From DAHVFK01 sp963755395 (GTDB taxonomy: Bacteria > Pseudomonadota > Gammaproteobacteria > Burkholderiales > SG8-39), in contig CAVWJJ010000002.1 of assembly GCA_963755395.1 (NCBI GenBank), forward strand, positions 1,240,001 through 1,304,000: DNA of 64,000 nt. Direction: 5' to 3'. Positions 60,053-64,000 of the stretch are shown piece after piece. Both the position numbers and the translations under genes were made by a program. The notes below the pieces were generated by a model that searched no databases, was not told the DNA's origin, and saw nothing but the letters and a program-made list of their open reading frames with translations. Position 1 is the first letter of the stretch, and the number at the start of each line of letters is the position of its first letter.

Positions 60053-60750
60053 ACCCCGAGGTAGCGGTGCTGGATGTCGCGGTTGGCGGCGAGCTCGGCG
60101 GAGGCGCCGCTCCACACCACGCGGCCCTTCTCGAGCACGTAGTGCGCGTCGGCGATGCGCGTCAGCGCCTTGACGTCCTTGTCGATCACGAGGATCGACA
60201 GCCCAGAGGCCTTGAGCCGCTCGAGCGAGGCGAAGATCTCGGCGCGGATGCGCGGCGCGAGGCCTTCGGTCGCCTCGTCGAGGATCAGCAGGCGCGGGTT
60301 GGTCATCAGCGCGCGGCCGATGGCGAGCATCTGCTGCTCGCCGCCGGAGAGCTGGTTGCCGAGTGGCGCCGCCGCTCCTTGAGCTGCGGGAACAGGGCGA
60401 AGACGCGCTCGAGCGTCCAGGGCTCGGCCGCGCGCGCGCGGTTGGCGGCGGTGGCGACCAGGTTCTCGTACACCGTGAGGTTGGGGAAGATCTGCCGCCC
60501 CTCGGGCACCAGGCCGATGCCGGCCTGCGCGGCGCGGTAAGCCGGCGCGCCGCGCAGCTCGCGCCCCTCGAAGCCGGATCGAGCCCGCGCGGGGCTGCAC
60601 GATGCCGAGGATCGAGTGCACGGTGGTGGTCTTGCCCATGCCGTTGCGCCCGAGCAGGCTCACCACCTGCCCCTCGGCGATCTCGAGCGACACGCCGAAC
60701 AGGACCTGGCTCTGGCCGTAGGCGGTCTCCAGCGCTTCGACCTCGAGCAT
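60049..60750 (-). pseudogene. livF: Liv-type ABC importer ATPase LivF, frame broken
   Basis: A LivF-type ATPase of about 234 residues. Walker A is GRNGMGKTTTVHSILG; the signature LSGGEQQML, Walker B LLILDEATEGLAPRI and the end DIQHRYLGV are in the main frame. The middle (PEGRQIFPNLTVYENLVATA, ALFPQLKER) reads in a second frame between about 60365 and 60580, so two compensating indels are present. This suggests sequence error. It would energise uptake of branched-chain amino acids or aromatic acids. Confidence 0.8.
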
Positions 60751-61504
60751 GTCGATCGTCCTCGCCCAGATAGGCCAGCCGCACCTCGGGATCGGCGCGG
60801 ATCTCGGCCGGCGTGCCGGTGGCGATGACGCGGCCGTAGACCAGCACCGAAATGCGGTCGGCGAGCGCGAACACGGCGTCCATGTCGTGCTCGACGAGAA
60901 GCATGGTTTCGCGGCCTTTCAGGCCGCCGAGCAGGCGCACCATGCGCTGCGATTCCTCTGCGCCCATGCCCGCGATCGGCTCGTCGAGCAGCAGCAGGCG
61001 CGGCGCGCGTGGCGAGCGCCATGGCGATCTCGAGCTGGCGCTGCTCGCCGTGCGCGAGCTGCGCGGCCGGCACGTCGCGCGTGCGCCGAGGCCGACCTGC
61101 TCGAGCACCGCGCGCGCCGGGCGCGCGCAGCGCCTCGTCGCCGCGCGCCGGGCGCCAGAAGCGGAAGCTGTGGCCGGCGTGCGCCTGCACCGCGAGCGCC
61201 ACGTTGTCGAGCGCGGTGAAGTCGCGGAAGACGCTGGTGATCTGGAACGAGCGCGCGAAGCCCAGCGCGCGCGCGCGCGGCAGCGGCGAGCGCGGTGATG
61301 TCCGTCGCCGGCGAAGCGGATGCGCCGCGCGTCCGGGCGCAGCTCGCCGGCGAGCTGGCTGATCAGCGTCGTCTTGCCGGCGCCGTTGGGGCCGATGATC
61401 GCGTGCATCTCGCCCGCGTCGACGTCGAGCGAGACCTGTCGGTGGCGCGCAGCGCGCCGAAGCACTTGCGCAGCCCGTCGGACCTCGAGCAGCGGCTCAG
61501 CCAT
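60751..61504 (-). pseudogene. livG: Liv-type ABC importer ATPase LivG, frame broken
   Basis: A LivG-type ATPase of about 250 residues. It opens at ATG 61504 and shows Walker A GPNGAGKTTLISQLAGEL, and later LLLLDEPIAGMGAEESQRMV, VEHDMDAVFALADRISVLVY and ATGTPAEIRADPEVRLAYLG. Parts before and after 61010-61120 are in different frames, and the stop is not certain; the end is placed near the livF start. LivG proteins have the extra PIAGM loop, as here. Confidence 0.78.
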
Positions 61505-62471
61505 CGTCGTTTCCCGTCAGCGCGACGAGCAGCCCGGCAACAGGCCGCGCGCGCGCGAACAGCACCGACCAGCACCAGCAGCGGCCCGAGGATGATCTGC
61601 CAGTGCTCGGTCCAGTCCGACAGCGCGTTCTCCAGCACGCAGATAGCACGAGCGCGCCGAGCACCGGCCCGACCGAGCTGCCGATGCCGCCCAGGATCAC
61701 CATGAACAGGATGTCGCCCGAGCGCGTCCAGTGCATGAAAGCCGGGGTGACGAAGACCGTGTGGTTGGCCAGCAGCGCGCCGGCCAGCCCGCAGATCGCC
61801 GCCGGCGATCACGAAGGCCGCCAGCTGGTAGCGGAAGGTCGGGAAGCCGATGCGCGCGCGATGCGCGCGCTCGTTGGACTTGCGCGGCGCGGATGCACCA
61901 TGCCGAAGCGCGAATCGACCAGCGCGGCGCACCAGGAGCACGACGCAGCACCAGCAGCGCGAGCACGAGGTAGTAGAACTGCGTTCGCGTTGCCGAGATC
62001 GATCAGGCCGCCGAACTGGCTGCGCGTCGGCAGATGTCATGCCGTTGTCGCCGCCGTACGCGTCGAGGCTAGATCGCCGAGGTAATAGAGCATCTGCGCG
62101 AACGCGAGCGTGATCATGATGAAGTAGATGCCGCTGGTGCGCAGCGAGATCGCGCCGATCGACGAGCGCGACCAGCATCGAGGCGCCGATCGCCACCGCC
62201 CACTGCAGCAGCCCGTCGTGCACGCCGGCGACCGCCAGAATGGCCACCGCGTAGGCGCCGACGCCGAGGTAGGCGGCGTGCCCGAAGCTCACCATCCCGC
62301 CGTAGCCCAGAATCAGATCCAGGCTGACCGCCGCGATGCGCGAAAATCATCGACGCGGCGCAGCAGATCGACGTAGAAGGGCTGCCCGAGCAGGGTCGCC
62401 ACCGGCGGCGCCGCCGCGAGCAGCAGGACCAGCGCGATCAGTGCCGCGCGACGCCGCTCGACGAGCTTCAT
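61497..62471 (-). pseudogene. livM: Liv-type ABC importer permease LivM, frame broken
   Basis: A LivM-type permease of about 320 residues. It starts at ATG 62471 (MKLVERRRAALIALVLLLAA), then GGMVSFGHAAYLGVGAYAVA in a second frame after 62345, and ends with MVILGGIGSSVGPVLGALVL, LTGNDDG in a third. Multiple single-base shifts break the middle. It overlaps livG by 8 bases and forms the channel with LivH. Confidence 0.78.
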
Positions 62472-63400
62472 GTCAGCGCCCGCGCGCCGGGAAGAGGCCC
62501 TGCGGGACGCAGCGCCAGCACGCCCGCCATCAGCAGATAGATGAGCATGGAGGCGAGCGCGGGGCCGGCGCTCTGCGCGGCGGGGGCCGAGATCAGCGTG
62601 GCGAGCGCCGGCTGAGGAAGGCGCGCCCGAGCGTGTCGACCATGCCGACGATGAGCGCGCCGGCGAACGCGCCGCGGATCGAGCCGATGCCGCCGATCGC
62701 GATCACCACGAAGGCGAGGATCAGGACCGGTCGCCCATGCCGGGCTGCACCGCGTAGATCGGCGCAGCCATCGCGCCTGCAAGGCCGGCGAGCGCCGCGC
62801 CGAGACCGAACACGAGCGTGTAGAGCAGCCGGATGTTGACGCCCGAGCGCCGCGACCATGGTGCGGTTCGAGGCGCCGGCGCGCATCAGCATGCCCAGGC
62901 GCGTGCGCGACCACGACGAACCACAGTCCCGCGGCGACGCCGACGCCGACCGCGATGATGACCAGGCGGTAGAGCGGATAGCTGAACGCCTGGCCGAAGA
63001 TCGACCTGCCGGAGAGCAGCTGGCGGCATTCGGTGAACAGCGCCGACCCGGCCCCAGATCGATCGCGCATCAACTCGTTGAAGAACAGGATCAGGCCGAA
63101 GGTGGCGAGTACCTGGTCCAGATGGTCGCGCTGGTAGAGCGTGCGCAGCGCAACGACCTCGATCACGGCGCCGACGAGCAGGGTCGCGGGCAGGGCGAGC
63201 AGCACGCCAAGCACGAGCGATCCGGTCCACTGGTAAAACGTGACTGCGAGGTACGCCCCGACCATGTAGAACGAGCCGTGCGCAAGGTTCACCAGGTTCA
63301 TGATGCCGAAGATGAGCGTCAGCCCGGCGGCCATCAGGAACAGGGTCACGCCGAGCTGCGCGCCGTTCAGAATCTGCTCGAGGACGAGTTGCAGGTTCAT
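62468..63400 (-). pseudogene. livH: Liv-type ABC importer permease LivH, frame broken
   Basis: A LivH-type permease of about 300 residues. Intact N-terminal half: LNGAQLGVTLFLMAAGLTLI, GIMNLVNLAHGSFYMVGAYL, and RDHLDQVLATFGLILFFNEL. The second half is spread over other frames (LMRAGASNRTMVAALG, VLILAFVVIAIGGIGSIRGA, LATLISAPAAQSAG). Breaks are near 63060, 62912, 62845, 62730, 62612 and 62505; both extra and missing bases occur. The gene follows the binding-protein gene after a terminator-like hairpin. Confidence 0.8.
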
Positions 63401-63414
63401 CGCGCGGCGTGGCC

Positions 63415-63445
63415 AAAAAAAGAGGGCGCGACCGAGCCGCGCCCC
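63415..63445 (-). terminator. Intrinsic terminator after the binding-protein gene
   Basis: Read on the - strand, GGGCGCG (from 63444 back to 63438 as complement) pairs with CGCGCCC (63430-63424) around a 7-base loop, followed by TCTTTTTTT (63423-63415). This is a classical rho-independent terminator between the binding-protein gene and livH. Partial read-through would give more binding protein than membrane parts. Confidence 0.85.
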
Positions 63446-63470
63446 TGCATCGACATGAGCTCCGCCATCG

Positions 63471-64000
63471 CTACTTCATCTTGCACTCTTGGTAGTAGGC
63501 GTCCTTGTGGTTCTTGAAGACCGTGCGCTCGACCTTCATCACGATGCCGTTCGGCCCCTTTTCGGCGCGCAGCAGGTAGAAGTTCTCGATCGGAAAGTGG
63601 TTGACGTTGTAGGCGTAGTGGCCCCGGGTCGACTTGTACGGCACCGATTCCATCGCCTTGATCAGGCCTTCCTTGTCCGCGAGGTTGCCCTTGACCGCGC
63701 GGATCGCCCCGTCGATCAGCATGATGCCGTCATAGGCCTCGGCGCCGTAGAACGATGGCGTGTAGCCGTACTTCTTGCGGAAGTCGGTGATGTACTTGCG
63801 GTTGGCCGGGTTGTCGAGTTCGGAGCTCCAGTACCCGGACGACCACAGCTCGATGGCGTTGTCGCCGAGCGCTTTCAACGTGGTCTGGTCGACAGTGAAC
63901 GAGGAATAGAGCGGGATCTTGCCGTGCAGCCCGGCCTGGTCCCACTGGCGGATGAAGTTGATGCCCATCCCTCCGGGCAGGAACACGAACACCGCCTTCG
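63471..64000 (-). CDS. Liv-type ABC importer binding protein (C-terminal part)
   Basis: The last 175 or so residues of a LivK-like (Peripla_BP_6) periplasmic binding protein; the frame runs off the right edge, so the signal peptide and first domain are missing. Visible features are VFLPGGMGINFIRQWDQAGL, PSFYGAEAYDGIMLIDGAIR and HFPIENFYLLRAEKGPNG, typical of ABC substrate-binding proteins, including those for aromatic acids. The residue KYGYTP near the hinge is in the usual place. It should supply substrate to LivHMGF, which follow downstream after a terminator. Confidence 0.88.
   Translation of the reverse strand, partial: KAVFVFLPGGMGINFIRQWDQAGLHGKIPLYSSFTVDQTTLKALGDNAIELWSSGYWSSELDNPANRKYITDFRKKYGYTPSFYGAEAYDGIMLIDGAIRAVKGNLADKEGLIKAMESVPYKSTRGHYAYNVNHFPIENFYLLRAEKGPNGIVMKVERTVFKNHKDAYYQECKMK

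Overview
The window is about 64 kb of very GC-rich DNA, by eye close to 70% G+C, packed with genes and many 4-base ATGA or TTGA stop/start overlaps. The content points to a betaproteobacterium of the Burkholderiales/Rhodocyclales type: an aryl-polyene pathway, an AapJQMP amino-acid importer, Thauera-like 4-hydroxybenzoyl-CoA reductase genes and a Liv-type importer. This placement is inferred from gene content, not from a phylogenetic marker. No rRNA, tRNA, CRISPR array or insertion sequence was seen, and no gene-free stretch exceeds 300 bases; the longest, 45975-46242, holds only one short dyad.

Region 1 (1-16478) is a split aryl-polyene locus. The + strand carries ketosynthase, ketosynthase-like partner, dehydratase, ketoreductase and glycosyltransferase genes, meeting a convergent MMPL exporter and LolA-like carrier. 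After about 5.8 kb of envelope genes (deacetylase, FUSC protein, PXPV protein, glycine-zipper lipoprotein, hydrolase, serine hydrolase), the pathway resumes on the - strand with acyltransferase, second dehydratase, a membrane-domain/AMP-ligase fusion and an acyl carrier protein. A 29-bp tandem repeat sits at one gene junction there.

Region 2 (16540-30614) holds acyl-CoA and organic-acid metabolism: MmgE/PrpD, NDP-forming acyl-CoA synthetase, class III CoA-transferase, a frameshifted acyl-CoA dehydrogenase, an alpha/beta hydrolase and an AhpD-like protein. It also has a DUF1847 protein, a DUF748 AsmA-like protein and an HtrA-like protein whose protease residues are replaced. Region 3 (30675-35252) is a TetR-controlled 4-hydroxybenzoyl-CoA reductase operon. 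It is followed by an M23 peptidase, a porin, the aapJQMP importer, an SMP-30 protein, a LuxR regulator and small enzymes (35265-45974).

Region 4 (46243-57047) is the most unusual part. An outer-membrane barrel protein and a secreted protein lead into an ECF sigma/anti-sigma pair, a subtilisin-like protease, a YkgJ cysteine-cluster protein, two paralogous small secreted proteins, a 16-residue-repeat protein, two paralogous disulfide-type secreted proteins and two exported proteins carrying Hcp-like domains. No other type VI secretion gene is visible. I propose that this is a coherent envelope or extracellular-structure locus.

Region 5 (57106-64000) has a sirtuin, an AbrB-type membrane protein, a CoA-ester hydroxylase-like flavoprotein and a branched-chain/aromatic-type Liv ABC importer with a terminator just after the binding-protein gene. 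Reading frames are broken in patches (25.5-26.5, 51.8-52.0 and 60.3-63.1 kb, plus isolated sites at 28287, 32203, 38640 and 53556). Protein-level continuity across frames and mixed insertions and deletions suggest uncorrected sequence errors rather than true decay.
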